Below, one piece after another: positions 1 to 12,007 of a DNA stretch of 64,000 nt (positions are counted from its first letter, which is position 1; each line of letters starts with the position of its first letter). Location: positions 5,644,501 to 5,708,500 of the forward strand of contig OZ017799.1 of the NCBI GenBank assembly GCA_963969395.1. The letters run 5' to 3'. A program made the translations under genes and the position numbers. The stretch comes from Pseudoscleropodium purum (Eukaryota; Streptophyta; Bryopsida; Hypnales; Brachytheciaceae). The notes under the pieces were generated by a model. The model ran no database searches, was not told the DNA's origin, and worked only from the letters and a program-made list of their open reading frames with translations.

Positions 1-1700
1 CATCAACCGTTGTACGTGCTTGGTCAAAAGGGTTTAAGTGTTGGTTCCGTTCCGTTTCTTTAATTTCCTTGAGTCGTCTCCACGTCTCTCAAGATCTCAT
101 GACGTCGTCTGTGGGCTGTGCTCCTGCTCAATAATTGAGGGCAAAGGAGAGCCTTCTTGGTGCATGCTAAAGCTCCACCTTGAACAGGAAAAGGGCTGCT
201 CACATATTCAAAGCCAGTGATGACATGAAGTTGCTTGCATGCAGAGAATTAGGTTGGCAATGGTAAACGCCAACAAAATGCCTGTGATTGTTGGAATGTT
301 CGGTATGTTTTAGTTTGTTGAACGTCTTTTAGACTGGATGTTTTGCCTAGTCTGGGTGATTTTCAATGTCCTGATGAATATATGTGGTTTCTATTCGTAC
401 CAATGTGATGCCCATATTAAGGGGTTTCCGAATCAATTCTGCTTCGAGATTTAAAAGCTCTCCGCCTGTTCGGATAATTTCTTTGCCGAGAAGATATTGG
501 ACTCAGAATTTCGGGGAATGAAATTTGGAAAGAAATCATGCAGGTGAGCGCAAATCATAAACTCTAAGTGCTTAACATCCCCTAATATTAACTAACACTT
601 CCTAAAGAAATAAGAGATTCTTAGATTTATTTGCAGCCGGGTCACAATTGATATTACTTGCATATCACCCAATCATGTTTTTGTGACGAGTCCTTGACCA
701 GAGAAGAAATAGCCTAACATGAAGAACCCGCCTGCGTATAAATGTAAAATTGAGGGTTCTAGTTCTTTGCTCATGAAGAGGTGATCAATCCAGTTCCACA
801 TTGATGCAAATTGATGAAATTCTACACCTCCCACATGAGACAGGAATGCTCTATTTTCAGGCTGGAAAAGTGGCTTTCTCCGAGTGAAATTGGTGCAAGT
901 TAAGGTGATAGATTTGTTTTTTGAAATTAGTAGTTATATGACATTTACGATAACCAGCTTCTTGCTACCTGTATTTTGCATTAATTACATAGTCTGCGTA
1001 TTTTGAAATGGGTTATATACTAAATTGCCAGGCCTGCACCTTGGAGTACTCATGAACGGATATACAGGTGTGCAGAATTGCAGATGGTTATTTGAGAGGT
1101 TGGTAGTACCTAACGTAGCAGACGTAGATGAGATAAAAGTGTTGAAAGCAGCAGAAGCGCGAGATGCGTACAAGTATCGGACAAGTGAGTGTCATTTTTG
1201 ATGGAGACAGGCAGGCTCTGTGATCGAGTACGGCTTGACCCCACGGCAATTAACTTCCCCAAAGAATCAGATGACTCTTGATTTCGTTCTCACCTCAACA
1301 ATCTTTGTGGGGACAGGAGTGCAGCACTGCAGCACAGTCAAATTGCAATACGAGTGTCCCAGGTGGTGGACTGCTGGCCTGCAGAACTAGATGGCGACTT
1401 CAGACTGACATTTCAAAATTTTCCATGGGTACCAGTACTTTGAAGAAAGAAGGATCACGTTTTACCCAATTTGATAGTAAAGTTGCAAATTGCGGAACAG
1501 GAATTGCAAGGACGGGCCCGTAATGAATCCAGTCGTGGCGTCAAGGTATGGCAATTCCATCTCTTCCAACCTAGCAATCACAGCTACAGTTATACATACC
1601 AACAGACTGAGGAGTAATAATCATATATACACATATTCATACAAATATGTGCTGGCATCTGTGTGTGCTAACAAAAATAGTTGTCCCAACCTAATTTAGG
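1..1700 (+). other. Unassigned exon-like islands, no gene model
   Basis: I could not recognise a gene here. Three short plus-strand pieces look exon-like. Positions 245-302 lie between a ...gcag acceptor and a gtatgt donor. Positions 455-543 are an open frame ending at a gtgagc donor. Positions 1032-1184 are open, start after a ccag acceptor and end at gtgagt; this piece encodes a peptide containing NGYTGVQNCRWLFERLVV. GC content is higher than in the AT-rich DNA that follows. They could be the 3' part of a gene that starts before the window, or remnants of a decayed one. Frames were not shown to join, and no domain was identified. Confidence 0.25.
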
Positions 1701-2516
1701 TATTCGTGCTCACATGTAGCTTTTCAATGTGAATATTGGATGAAATGTATAATTGGATGATATTTCTGTAGGATGAAAATATGACAAATTTTGTGACAGG
1801 ATCTAGTCAAGACAAGGGTTGTGATACTATATACTTAATATAATAGATGTAAATGTGTGTAATTGCATTTTTGGATTCTTCCAATGAAAGACCTTTGGTA
1901 TTCAATGACAAGAATTTAGAAGATGAAACATGTTATGAAGTCCCTTGATTCCCTATCCAAAATGCATTCAAAGGTAGAAATGACTTCAAAGATATTGAGA
2001 GAGAACTCATGGAATGTGATCCAATTGGAAAAAGGCTAAGTACGTGGAAATGTTGTTCAAAGTTTTTTTAAATTTAAGTGGATATTGTCAATTGTTATTC
2101 TTGTAAGCTTAAGTATTGCCTCTCATTGCTAGCATCATCATTTTTGATTTCATGGTTGTATAGTTGCTCTTGAATTATATATACTTTTTTGAAGAAGTAT
2201 TTTTATTGAAGCTCTACTCAAATTCTTTCAACTTCCAACCTAAAATATTATGTGGATATTGAGTACAATGTTTCATTCTTTAGATTTTGGATATTCAATG
2301 TGCTTTCATTCATTGGAACCGTTGTTTATGGTGTTTGAAGTGTGCTAAAAGAACTATCCATTTATCAATAAAAGTAAAGGTCTTTGCTTGGTAATTTTTC
2401 TAATAGTTATAGAGAGATAGATCCAACTAGGAATCTTTTCTTGGCATCTATCAATTAGTAGTTTGGTCTAAATCGTAGATTCCAAAGAAAGATTATTTTC
2501 ACACACATGATTTATT
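1700..2516. other. AT-rich intergenic DNA, nothing seen
   Basis: About 0.8 kb of AT-rich sequence. No long open frame, RNA gene or clear repeat was recognised. Confidence 0.5.
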
Positions 2517-3452
2517 AATCCCTAAAGTTCCTTGAGAACTTTTTCACCCAAAATGCTCCAGAACTACCATTTCTAGTACAAGTTTTAAAAAATTAAAAAA
2601 AAAAAAATTGGACATGTTCAATTGTAGGATCTTGTAGTATGCTAATTTGAGAAGATTTGAAAAAAAAATTCAAAAATTTCCACAATGTAGATCGCAAGAT
2701 ATTAGCATTTAAATTAACAAAAAGCCTTTTTTGGGCCCTACAATAAATTGGGCAATTACACTTCACATTGTTCACAAGGTAACATTTGTAAGAAAAAATG
2801 TCCAAAATGGTTTCAACTCTCTAGATTCATTCTTCAAGGCAATTTGGCTACATGCTTGGAAAATTTTAGATCATTTGGAATTGTATAACATATCGGAAAA
2901 AATAGTAAGTAGAAAGAAGTAGAGAATGGATCAAAATACTAAATTGTTGATAATTTAGTTACGGAATTGAAAAATGACAATTCTAATGGTTGCAATGTTG
3001 TAATAAGAAATTTAAATCTTATGATTTCATTTTTTTCCAAAAATATTGAAAATTGAGTTAAATAAAAGACTTCAAAGTTTATTTTAGAGTATAGAATCCA
3101 TAACTGCCCACAAACTAAAACTCTTCATAACTTTTATCTCATTCATTAGAATGGAATGATTCAAGAAAATTCACATTTATATAAATTTAGAGAACCAATT
3201 TCAAATTTTTATTTTTGAAAAAATTGATTTTTTTTTATCTGCTAAATTACCCAAGTTGAAAAACAAACAACAATTTGCATCGTAACTTTTCACTTGCGTA
3301 CTCAAATGAAATGAAATTTAATACTCATGAAAGATGTTCCTCATCCACACCTTGAAAAAAATTTGGTCTAAATAAGTCAAATCTCTTTGTTCAAAAATAC
3401 CTACCTCCAAAAGTTATCTTGCCAAAAACACAAGACTGATCCTTTAGGGGTT
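2517..3452. repeat. Dispersed repeat, copy A (0.94 kb, inverted ends)
   Basis: This segment aligns along its length with 49217-50173. Shared stretches include 'ttgtaggatcttgtagta', 'attcaaaaatttccac' and 'atcatttggaattgtata', in the same order and orientation. Both copies end in CCTTTAGGGGTT and begin with a diverged inverted form of it (AATCCCTAAAG here). No coding capacity is visible. The short inverted ends and the size suggest a non-autonomous DNA transposon, but no target-site duplication was confirmed, so a retroelement fragment is not excluded. Confidence 0.6.
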
Positions 3453-5718
3453 AAGGTTGTTTCACACTTGCTTTTTCTTAAAAGAGTTGTTAAAGGGAGT
3501 TAGCAGTCAAAGAACATGGACCCCTTGCCATGGTTGGATTGCCACAGTTTCACGACAAGCAGACCTAGTGTCGTATAATTGAAGCACCTCCTTGTTCGCA
3601 CGAGGCGATTGCATACATTTCATTGAAGTGCAGCTTGTGCGTGAAGAGTCCAACTTGTTTGCACATTGGAGCAAGTGCATTGGAATGATGTGCCTATAAG
3701 GGCGCACACACTTTTGTCTAGAACAACAAGCAACAAAAAATTTGGACTTTTGCATGGTAGGTAATGAGTTCTCTTCACTTGCGGTGGCTTGGATGAGTGA
3801 AAGTAGCACTTGGTGGAGTGCCTTGGCTTTACAATTCTAAGTTTTTTGCATTGAAATTCATGGACGTGACGAAGTTGTCCACACTTTCCTAGTAGTAGGA
3901 CTTCAAGAGTCCATGCAGTGGACATTGTGTTGTTGCAATAAAGTTGGAGGATGATGAGGGCATTCAACTTCTTTTAAGGACATCGATCAGTGGAGCGGCA
4001 ACAAAATTGAGTTCAAATCTATAGGCATCATTTCCCAAGTCTATCCCTGCAATTGAAGTATTAGTCAGAGTTTTTACATAATGGTCATCCCAAAGGACCA
4101 ATAACTATAAGCAATGCTCTTGAGGCCAAATCTAGGTTTCGTAAAAATGTGGTTGTCAACTAATTGCGCCATTTAAGCTCCGCCTAAAAAATGTGACCCA
4201 CCACCTTTGGAACACAACAACGGAATTTGCGGCTGCCAACAAGGCAAACACATTGGCTCGGTAGTTACTCATCCTACTTAGTCTGAATGCTACACTATAG
4301 TAATTGGGATAAGCCCATTGTAGCACCGCTAGTGCAAAACAACCTTTAATAGAGTACTTTGTAAATACTTCAAGACCAAACTCTCCATTTATATCATAGT
4401 CATCTCAAATATTGAATATTTGAATGGTCATTTTAGAATATTAATTATAAATATTTGGATTGACAAATAGCCATTTTAGTTCATTTTTTCCTATACAATA
4501 GAGGTCATCTCAAATGTCATTTGACTTTGGAATTCTTAGAAATAGAAATTTGTAATCATATTTAAAGAAAATTCAAAATTCAAAATGGAATTAAATTTTA
4601 TTAAAATGTATAAAAGGAGTTAGAAAATCTCTTGTACTCAATCATGTAATTTGCTATGAATACACTAAGTGGGTGATTGCAAGAAACAATTGTCATTTTT
4701 TGTGTCCCCTTGGTCTCCATGGAGGTGTTTTTCCTCATAACTTTTGGAATTTAAGTTTGTTTTAGTTGAAATTTTGAAGAAAGGTGCGTGTTGTTGATAT
4801 AGACATTCCGTAATTTTTTCAATTCTTTTTAAAAAATAATTCACTATTTTTAAGGTGGCTCTGATTGGGTGTCTACCTTGGCTATTTTGGGGGGGTTTTG
4901 GTCCTATTTGGGGACTAGAAATGTGATTTGGAAGCCAAGGTTTTGACTTGATGTAGGTGGAATAACATTCTAAAGACATCCATTGAAATTTTTGGCAAAG
5001 AATCCGGTGTAAGGGCTATACATGAGTTGAAAGTGAAGATTGTTTGCATTAGCACTATGAAGAGGGGAAAAAATTTTATGATGAATTTTTTGTTCACATG
5101 GAACTAGAGAAAAGATTAGAAAAATCGACTTTATTTAAAATTATTTCAATTTTTTACTATTTTCTAAAAATCAAATTCAAAAGTATCTATTTTCTTACGT
5201 TTTTCTAGGCCCCTTTTATTGGGCATAACTTTTAGAGATAAATTTTCTTAGGCTTGAATTCTTACACATATATTATTTTTAATGCTTTACAAATTATCCA
5301 TATTTTATTTTATTTAAAAAAAATTATTCCCAAAGTTACAAAATTCTATTAATAAGGCCGTTTTGAGCCAAAACTAGCAAGTGTTTCTTGCAACTACTGA
5401 AGTACCTCCCCAAGATTTTGGTACAAATCTTTTTGTCAGTTTTATCCTTTTAGAATTTTCAAAGTTTTTTGTAATAATATCTCTATTAAGAGATAAATTA
5501 TTGTATTGATACCACTAATCAAAATGAAGATTGTATATTAGTTTAAAAAAAAAAATTGAGGAATGGTGTGGATAATCATTTTTGGTTATTTAGTCAAAAA
5601 TATACCAATTTTTTATTTTGATGAAGGTGAAAACACACATAGATTATAGCAAATACAACAAGATTATTAAGAAAATGGAGGTTGTAAGAGACTTTTTTCT
5701 ATTAGATTTCAAAACAAG

Positions 5719-5725
<7 letters not shown>
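3453..5725. other. AT-rich intergenic DNA without gene
   Basis: 2.3 kb without a supportable gene. The 3500-3970 part is less AT-rich and open on the minus strand for about 100 codons in two overlapping frames, but it matches no family I recognise. It may be retroelement debris. Confidence 0.45.

Positions 5726-5808
<83 letters not shown>
5726..5808. repeat. (TA)n microsatellite, about 41 units
   Basis: An uninterrupted run of alternating T and A, 83 bases long. Any translated Tyr-Ile repeat across it is an artefact. Copy number is likely to vary between individuals or assemblies. Confidence 0.97.
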
Positions 5809-5810
<2 letters not shown>

Positions 5811-6591
5811 CAAAATCTACATTAGTTTGTAATACTAAAAAATGGCAATAATCTCTTGCAACTAATTTCAAAAAGAAACATCTTAAAGTGATAGTAAGAA
5901 ATACTTGTTGTATATTTGGGTTATGTTGTTGCAAGGAACACTTCATGTTATTTTGCCAAAAATGTAATTTTTGGTTATAGGACTTGTAGTACTATATTGT
6001 ACTACTAATACTATGTGTCACCTCGACAAATTAAACTATCACTTCAAGGCGCACGTTGAACCGTTGATTCAATAATATGTAGTACTACAAATTGCTATGG
6101 GGTACTATAGAAGCCACTAGGAACGAAAAATAGTAGAACAAGGGTTTGTGGACCTTTTCATTTTTAGTAACTCAAAAAAATTCAGAAAGTTTCCATTAAA
6201 ATGCCATTTTGCTAATCAAGTAGATGCCTTAACTTCATTTATTGTGAAGTTAAGACATGTAGTATTGTTAAAGACTCTCACTCTAAAATCAATGACAGCC
6301 TTACTTTTAGGTGGTATTAGGTTAGCGATTGGTATTGGATCCATCTAGCTTACATAATCTACAAAACAAGTTTTCCCATCATCCTAAAAAAAATCATTAG
6401 TGGCAGCAGAGTCAACGATCAAAACGAGTGATACCGACGACGGATGAATCTATGTTCATCCATCCCTTCAGCTTGGTGGCTGCGCGCTCCAAATTCGAAG
6501 CGAAATCAGCAGCAAATCTGTGCACTCGTGGTTTCTCGTGGTTTCTCGTGGTTTCTCTGTTTTTGAAGCTTTGTTGATCTAGACTCTGAGA
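5809..6591 (+). promoter_or_regulatory. Upstream region and leader of the EF-hand gene
   Basis: No gene is seen in this interval. The last 65 bases before the ATG carry three perfect direct copies of the 10-mer CGTGGTTTCT (6527-6556), probably in the transcribed leader. Farther up, 5980-6120 contains several inverted and direct copies of a 'gtagtacta' motif. The exact transcription start cannot be read from the sequence. Confidence 0.4.
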
Positions 6592-7545
6592 ATGGCGGGG
6601 GGTTCTAAGGTTCCGAAAGCTAATGATCAGTCCGGAGGATGGCCTCCACAAGGCCAGCCGCCTCAGCAGCAACAGGCGCCGGCGGGGTATGGACAGCCTC
6701 CCGGGGGATACGGTGCCCCGCCCGCGGCGTATGCTCAAGCTGCACCTCCCGCGTATGGCTCGCAACCAGCGGGATCAAATGCTTACGGAGCACCGTCGAC
6801 GGGATATGGAGCCTCGACACCCGCGAGCTATGGCGCACCTGCGGGGTATGGAACTCAGAGTGCGACTGCAGGTGGGTATGGAGTTCCACCAGCGTATGGA
6901 GCGCCACCGACTGGATATGGCGCTCCACCGCCACCAGGGAACTACGGAGGAGGCTATGGACAACCTCAGCAGTACCCGCCGCAGCAGGCATATCCAGCGG
7001 CAGGCGGTGCAGGTTTTCCTCCCGGAACAGATCCGGAAGTTGTGAGGATGTTTCAGCAAGCGGATGCGGATCGCAGTGGTTCCATTGGTGCGAATGAGCT
7101 CGGGAGAGTGTTGTCGACGGGCCTTGTGGCGTTTTCCCCGCGAACGCTGCGGCTTATGCTCCATCTGTTTTCCGACAACAAGGCGGATCCGTCCAGGATC
7201 GGGCCCGTAGGATTTGCGAAGCTGTGGAAGGAAATTCAGCAGTGGAACAAGAAGTTCCATGAGTTCGATAGGGATAATAGTGGATCGATCGAAGTGGCGG
7301 AGCTGTCGGCGGCTCTGATGAGCTTCAACTTCAACATTCCGCCAGCTATCTTGCAAATGCTGGTTGCCAAGTACGACGTTACAGGCGGGAGCAGGAGCAT
7401 CGGTTACGATAATTTTGTGGAGTGTGGATTCATCGTCAAAGGCCTGACGGAGAAGTTTAAGGATCAGGATCGGGCTTTGTCAGGAAACGCTACATTTGAC
7501 TACACGAGTTTTATGCTTATGGTGATCCCGTTTGTCGCTGCGTGA
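6592..7545 (+). CDS. Penta-EF-hand calcium-binding protein with Gly/Pro/Tyr-rich N-terminus (CML48/49/50 type)
   Basis: A single-exon gene for 317 residues. Residues about 12-145 are low complexity, built from repeated GYGAPP/AYGAP-like units with a Gln-rich patch. The rest is a penta-EF-hand domain related to ALG-2/PDCD6 and peflin. EF1 has a good loop (D158, D160, S162, S164, E169). EF3 is canonical (D226, D228, S230, S232, E237). The segments near 261-275 and 291-305 are degenerate hands, as usual in this family, where the last helps dimerise. The family binds calcium in the cytosol and joins membranes or vesicle-coat partners in a calcium-dependent way; the tail usually mediates contacts. 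The start follows the leader repeats directly and no intron is needed. Its 3' neighbour SLD5 is convergent. The individual paralogue cannot be assigned. Confidence 0.93.
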   Translation: MAGGSKVPKANDQSGGWPPQGQPPQQQQAPAGYGQPPGGYGAPPAAYAQAAPPAYGSQPAGSNAYGAPSTGYGASTPASYGAPAGYGTQSATAGGYGVPPAYGAPPTGYGAPPPPGNYGGGYGQPQQYPPQQAYPAAGGAGFPPGTDPEVVRMFQQADADRSGSIGANELGRVLSTGLVAFSPRTLRLMLHLFSDNKADPSRIGPVGFAKLWKEIQQWNKKFHEFDRDNSGSIEVAELSAALMSFNFNIPPAILQMLVAKYDVTGGSRSIGYDNFVECGFIVKGLTEKFKDQDRALSGNATFDYTSFMLMVIPFVAA

Positions 7546-9605
7546 GAAGGGTATGGTCAAAATCTTCGTGGTAATCCTCTACTTCGATATTGAAGAGAAT
7601 AAACTACGTCAGAGCAATCCGACATCACAATGATTTTGTCCTGCCAAATTCCAGCAATTGCTTTTTCATCTATCCTTTCAGATTCGCTGACTGCACTTGA
7701 GTGCCGCTGTCAGATGACTTCTGCAGGCTATGGCTTCATTTGTCGGCAACTTTTGGTTTTGAGTTCCGTTGATGGATGTTTATTACGAGATGTTAGGTAG
7801 TTGATAGATTTTCATTTTCTGGATGTGGGGTTAGTAACGAGTAAACTAAGATGACCAGTTTGGGAGAGTTTCACTTGAGGTGAATGAAATGTGCCTCAGT
7901 CCCCATTTCTTAAGATCAAAGATGCGTAATGTTCCCAGGCGCCATTTCTTGTGCAATAGTGTCTGTTATTCATATCCTCGTAATGGTATTACAATTGTTC
8001 TTTGCTCTAATGAGACGTTAAACAGAGGTCAGGTTAACCTGTGAACTCTGCACATCTGAACCTACGTAAATATGCGCGTCTTTCATGTGAAGTCTGCCGC
8101 AAATACCAAATAATTAACTAGAGGACATCTCTACGTGTTCGAGCTTCTAAGGCATTGCGAACTTCAAACCGCGATCTCAACATGGAAACAGACGCAGCTG
8201 TGCTGTGCTGACTGCTGAACACATCCAGTTATCTAGAGTTGTAAATTTGTGGGAGTTGCAACTTCTGAGGTGATTATTGCATGACCTGTTCAGAAGTGCA
8301 GTGGAGGAGCTCTTGCAGGGGTTCCTTGGTCAGAACATGAGCGCTTAGGTCAATTTTGGGTACACCTTGAACCTTCACTTCGAAATTCTTAGTTTAATCT
8401 TACGTTTTCCATAAACTAAATGCTATCAAGCGTTGAAATCTTCTTTCAATCCCCAACGAGATTCACAAAGTCTTATTCCAGGAACATACCTTATGCAGTG
8501 TGCACTAATCATCACTGAAAATCGTCCCAGTCACGCAGTTATTTTCCTTGTCACATTTGATAATAGATACAGTATGACCTCCAGTGTTGCACATTCATTG
8601 TGTAATTGTTGCCTCTTAGACAGCAAATTCGTGAAGTTGTTTGATTGATGGGTGAGTGCACTAAATTAGATACAATGCAAAGATTGATGCAAAAGCTGAA
8701 CAGACATCCTCTCCAATCACTTCAACCCAAAGAAGCACGGTCTGCAAAGCATATCTAGATTAAACAGGGTGCTTCGAGTGGCACAACTTTCCCTTATTAG
8801 CAAGACCTCCTGATACACGAAGAACTTCGAGGCCAAGTAAAGCTTTCATCGAGCAACCACAAATTCAATTCCTTCAACGGCACCCTAATTCTGCACGGAA
8901 AGTCACACTACAACCCTACTTCGCAGCATCACTTCCGTCACCCTAACCATCTAGATTCTACCAGATGCTGTCACCTCTTGACTGCTAAATTGAGAAACCA
9001 GAACGATACAAATGAATTGTCACAGGACTAGAGTACCAAGAGATGGGCAATAAAATTCCCTGAGGGCAATGTCGGAAACTCACAGAACATTTCTGAAAAA
9101 GTAATAGTCCAGATCTGATCTGTTTGCATTTAGAATAGTTGGAATTCTGAAATTTATTAGAGTTCTTCAAACTGGCAATCATTTTCTCGAAAGTCAGACA
9201 TGCCAATCTTTGGAACATTAATCAACTCAACAATCCCTAACTTGAGAATCATGTCAAAGACAAACTTCATCCCTGCAAACAATGCTGAAACAATGCTATT
9301 TGTCTCTCCAATTACTGAAATCAAATTTTACCTGTTTGTCTCTTAAGTCTGTGTGGCCACAGCATGAGCTATATTGCACTAGGACCAAGGCAAGTTGGAA
9401 GGGACTCTCTTGTATAGTAAACCCTAAAACCCAACGTTCTTTTTGAGGGATGCAAGTCCTGACATTGCAAAGATCACTTCGAGACCGCAATCGTCCACGC
9501 CTCCTCCTCTGAACCGCTTGAGAACAAGACGCAGCAGGAATTCGTCCCTCTTTAGCAATGGAAGTGGAGAGACTCCATTTACAGGCACTGAAAAAGGGTT
9601 CAACC
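7546..9605. other. Intergenic region between two convergent genes
   Basis: 2.06 kb between the stop of the EF-hand gene and the stop of SLD5, so it holds both 3' untranslated regions. Short open frames on both strands lack any recognisable domain. At 9414-9430 there are two adjacent telomere-like 'aaaccct' motifs. I see no additional gene. Confidence 0.5.
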
Positions 9606-10437
9606 TCACACAAGTTCGATGCGGTCGGTTGCTAAGAGACCCCGGACCGGCCGATAGCGAAGAATGTACAGATCGCCGGGCATCAAATCCACCGTTTCAT
9701 CGCCTCTGCCATCCGCAAGTCATTTGCATATTCAGTATGCAAAATTTTCAGCATTGCATTTTCAGTATAACAGCAAGACACTGCAGAGTGAGTTTTAACA
9801 AGTCGAGTGACGACGATGCTAATTCTGCACGAAGGACTTACTTGTCGTCGAGTTGAAAGGAGCCGACGGCGCTTTTGCTTCGGCAGATCACGAAAGTGTC
9901 CAGCTGCGGTTCCACGATCATGTCATTCTCCTCACTCGAAGCGGCTTGCTTCATCATGGAGTCGTACGCTTTCTCCAATTTCCCCAAAACGGAGTCGTGC
10001 ATGTGCTTTGACAGGACATCGACGAACTTCTGCGCGTGCGCCTGCTCTTGTGACGAGAGACGGTCCCAGAGCTCCGCCGTGCGCATGATGTGTAACGCGA
10101 ATCTTTCAATCTTGGACAAGCGGATGCGGAGATACGCTCGCAGCAGAAACATGAGCCTGTTCACGTCCATTTCGAAGATGGACAGCATCATGTCGTCCAA
10201 GTTCTCCGCATACGCGATGAGATTCTCTTCCATGAGGGCAATCTGTTCTTGCACGCGCTCCACGAGTAACGAATCGTACGCTAAAATCTCAGGGGCGGAC
10301 TTCTCGTTGCGCCACACGCGCTTTAAGACTTCTACGTCATTTGGCAGGTCTTGGTGGTTCCAATCTTCATCGCCCTGGCCTTCGCTTCTCCCCCACGGAG
10401 TCGTCTCCTCGCTTCCATTGCCACTATCCATCGACAC
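9606..10437 (-). CDS. SLD5: DNA replication complex GINS subunit SLD5
   Basis: Two exons on the minus strand, 10437-9842 and 9705-9606, separated by a 136-base GT-AG intron, give 231 residues. Without splicing the frame stops right after the donor, so the intron is required. The N-terminal half matches the helical A domain of Sld5 (LRAYLRIRLSKIE, then LDTFVICRSKSAVGSFQLDD). Exon 2 supplies the small C-terminal B domain (VDLMPGDLYILRYRPVRGL, ending in IELV and a stop). The length is close to other plant SLD5 proteins. In eukaryotes SLD5 joins PSF1, PSF2 and PSF3 in GINS, which with CDC45 and MCM2-7 forms the replicative helicase. A telo-box lies 31 bases upstream of the start. TAF11 is transcribed divergently. 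Confidence 0.95.
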
Positions 10438-12007
10438 CGCAAAACCAAACCCTCGTCACCAGAACCTAAACCCTAATGCAAACTTATTGCAGCGATTCCT
10501 TCCTCAAGAGCTCTGCGAATCTCCGCCAAACGAGAATTCCTGTATCCTCATAACTCGCCTCCCGACACTTTCCCCTGAAACACTTTATCACTTCGAAATC
10601 GCAAGGGTTCCTAACCTAAACAAACTATGCACCATCGACTCGAAGGCAAAGAGCTCACCAACTACAGTCGCATACTGAAATTTCCAGACCTCAGAACCTG
10701 CAAGACACACTCATCAATAGCCCATTCAGACCCCGCCCGAGCACAAAATGAACACGCACTCATTCGGCACACACTGTCCAGTCACATTCTATTTGAGCTC
10801 TATGCGCGCACCCTGGATTCTGATAAACCGCAGAAAGAGCTCGGAATGCATGCAGAGCAGACTTCCAAACATACTCTAAACTTTGTGCGGAGAAAAAGTA
10901 ATGAAAAGTAAGTAGGTCATAGTCACTTTTTCTATCGTTTTTGGCAGTCTTGTTTTTCTATGAATACGGATGTATTCCGATGGTCTCTTTCGTACTGAGT
11001 TTGTTGCAGAAGATTTTTGTGTCTCATACCTTCAATTTGCGACGGAGGATGTGGCGAGAGCGCAGTTGGTCTTCTCTGCGTATCAATCTCCAGCGAACGT
11101 GATGCGATATTAGTCTGTTGATTAGATCCAGGGTTGTCTGCTTTGGATAGTTTGCACCAGGAGACCTTGGATGCGACTTTCGGTGAGATTGCACTACTCT
11201 TGCTCTCGTTAAGAACACGGAATTTTACTTATGGGTTTTAGGGTTTGGGATGGTTAAGGTCTGGTGAAGGATTAAAGCTCCTCTTCTTGTGACTACATGT
11301 CTCCTGAAGTATCCGTTCTTTAGAATCGTTTGGAATTGGTAGAGCAATTGACTGTGCACCTGCCGAGACGATACTACGAGAGCGAGTATTGCATTGCATA
11401 TACAGTATCTCTCTGTTGCGACTCTATCTCGCTTTGCTCGTGTGGCACTTGCAATTGGATTTTAGGGAGCCTTTGGTTCTCAATCGGACCATCGAAGTGT
11501 CGATTCATTCTCTGCTCGTTTAGGGTTTCCTTGGCAAGCTGTCCTTCACCTGTTGCAGAATATTTCTAAACAGGTCGGCGTCAGGAAATTGTAGATTTGC
11601 GAGTGTATTCGCACCGGCGGCACAAGTGTAAACGAGATTTTCTCCCTCTCTTCCAGACCTATTTTTCTTAGACGAATTGCCTTCTTGGATACTCTTCTTC
11701 GATACGCCAGATTTATACCCATAGCTTCTTGCAAGTGCTCAGTCCTATCAAAAGTAGAGGTAGTACTCTTCTTTACGCCTCGGGCGTGTTGTCTAGTTCA
11801 TAACGATGTCCTTGTACCTCTAAGTCGAATTGGAGCGAGGATATGTAATCTTATATAGACCTATAATCTTACATGTCTTTGTTGTGTATAATCAATGTAC
11901 TGCTTGATGTTCTGCATTACTGAAGCTCGTGTTGGGTGGCAGATGCCGTTTGGTTGGAGCATGTAATCGCTGCTTGCAGTCTTTTCGGCACTTGATTGTT
12001 ATTAATC
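10438..12007. promoter_or_regulatory. Divergent intergenic region SLD5/TAF11 with telo-boxes
   Basis: 1.57 kb between the two start codons. It holds AAACCCTAA at 10468-10476 (TTAGGGTTT on the SLD5 strand) and TTAGGGTTT at 11238-11246 and 11520-11528. Such telo-boxes are known from promoters of plant replication and translation genes. No open frame here resembles a known protein. The TAF11 leader may occupy much of 11000-12007; its exact structure is unknown. Confidence 0.5.

Noticed and set aside
3507..3967. Two overlapping ~100-codon minus-strand frames
   Set aside because: No recognisable domain, overlapping frames and repeat-like surroundings.
5618..5946. Tyr-Ile repeat proteins on both strands
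   Set aside because: They are translations of the (TA)n microsatellite.
6412..7356. Several long open frames on both strands overlapping the EF-hand gene
   Set aside because: They are shadows of the GC-rich repetitive CDS; only the 6592-7545 frame has domain support.
9296..9613. Minus-strand open frames considered as the last SLD5 exon
   Set aside because: The peptides do not resemble the Sld5 B domain; the exon at 9705-9606 matches it in phase and sequence and ends in a proper stop.
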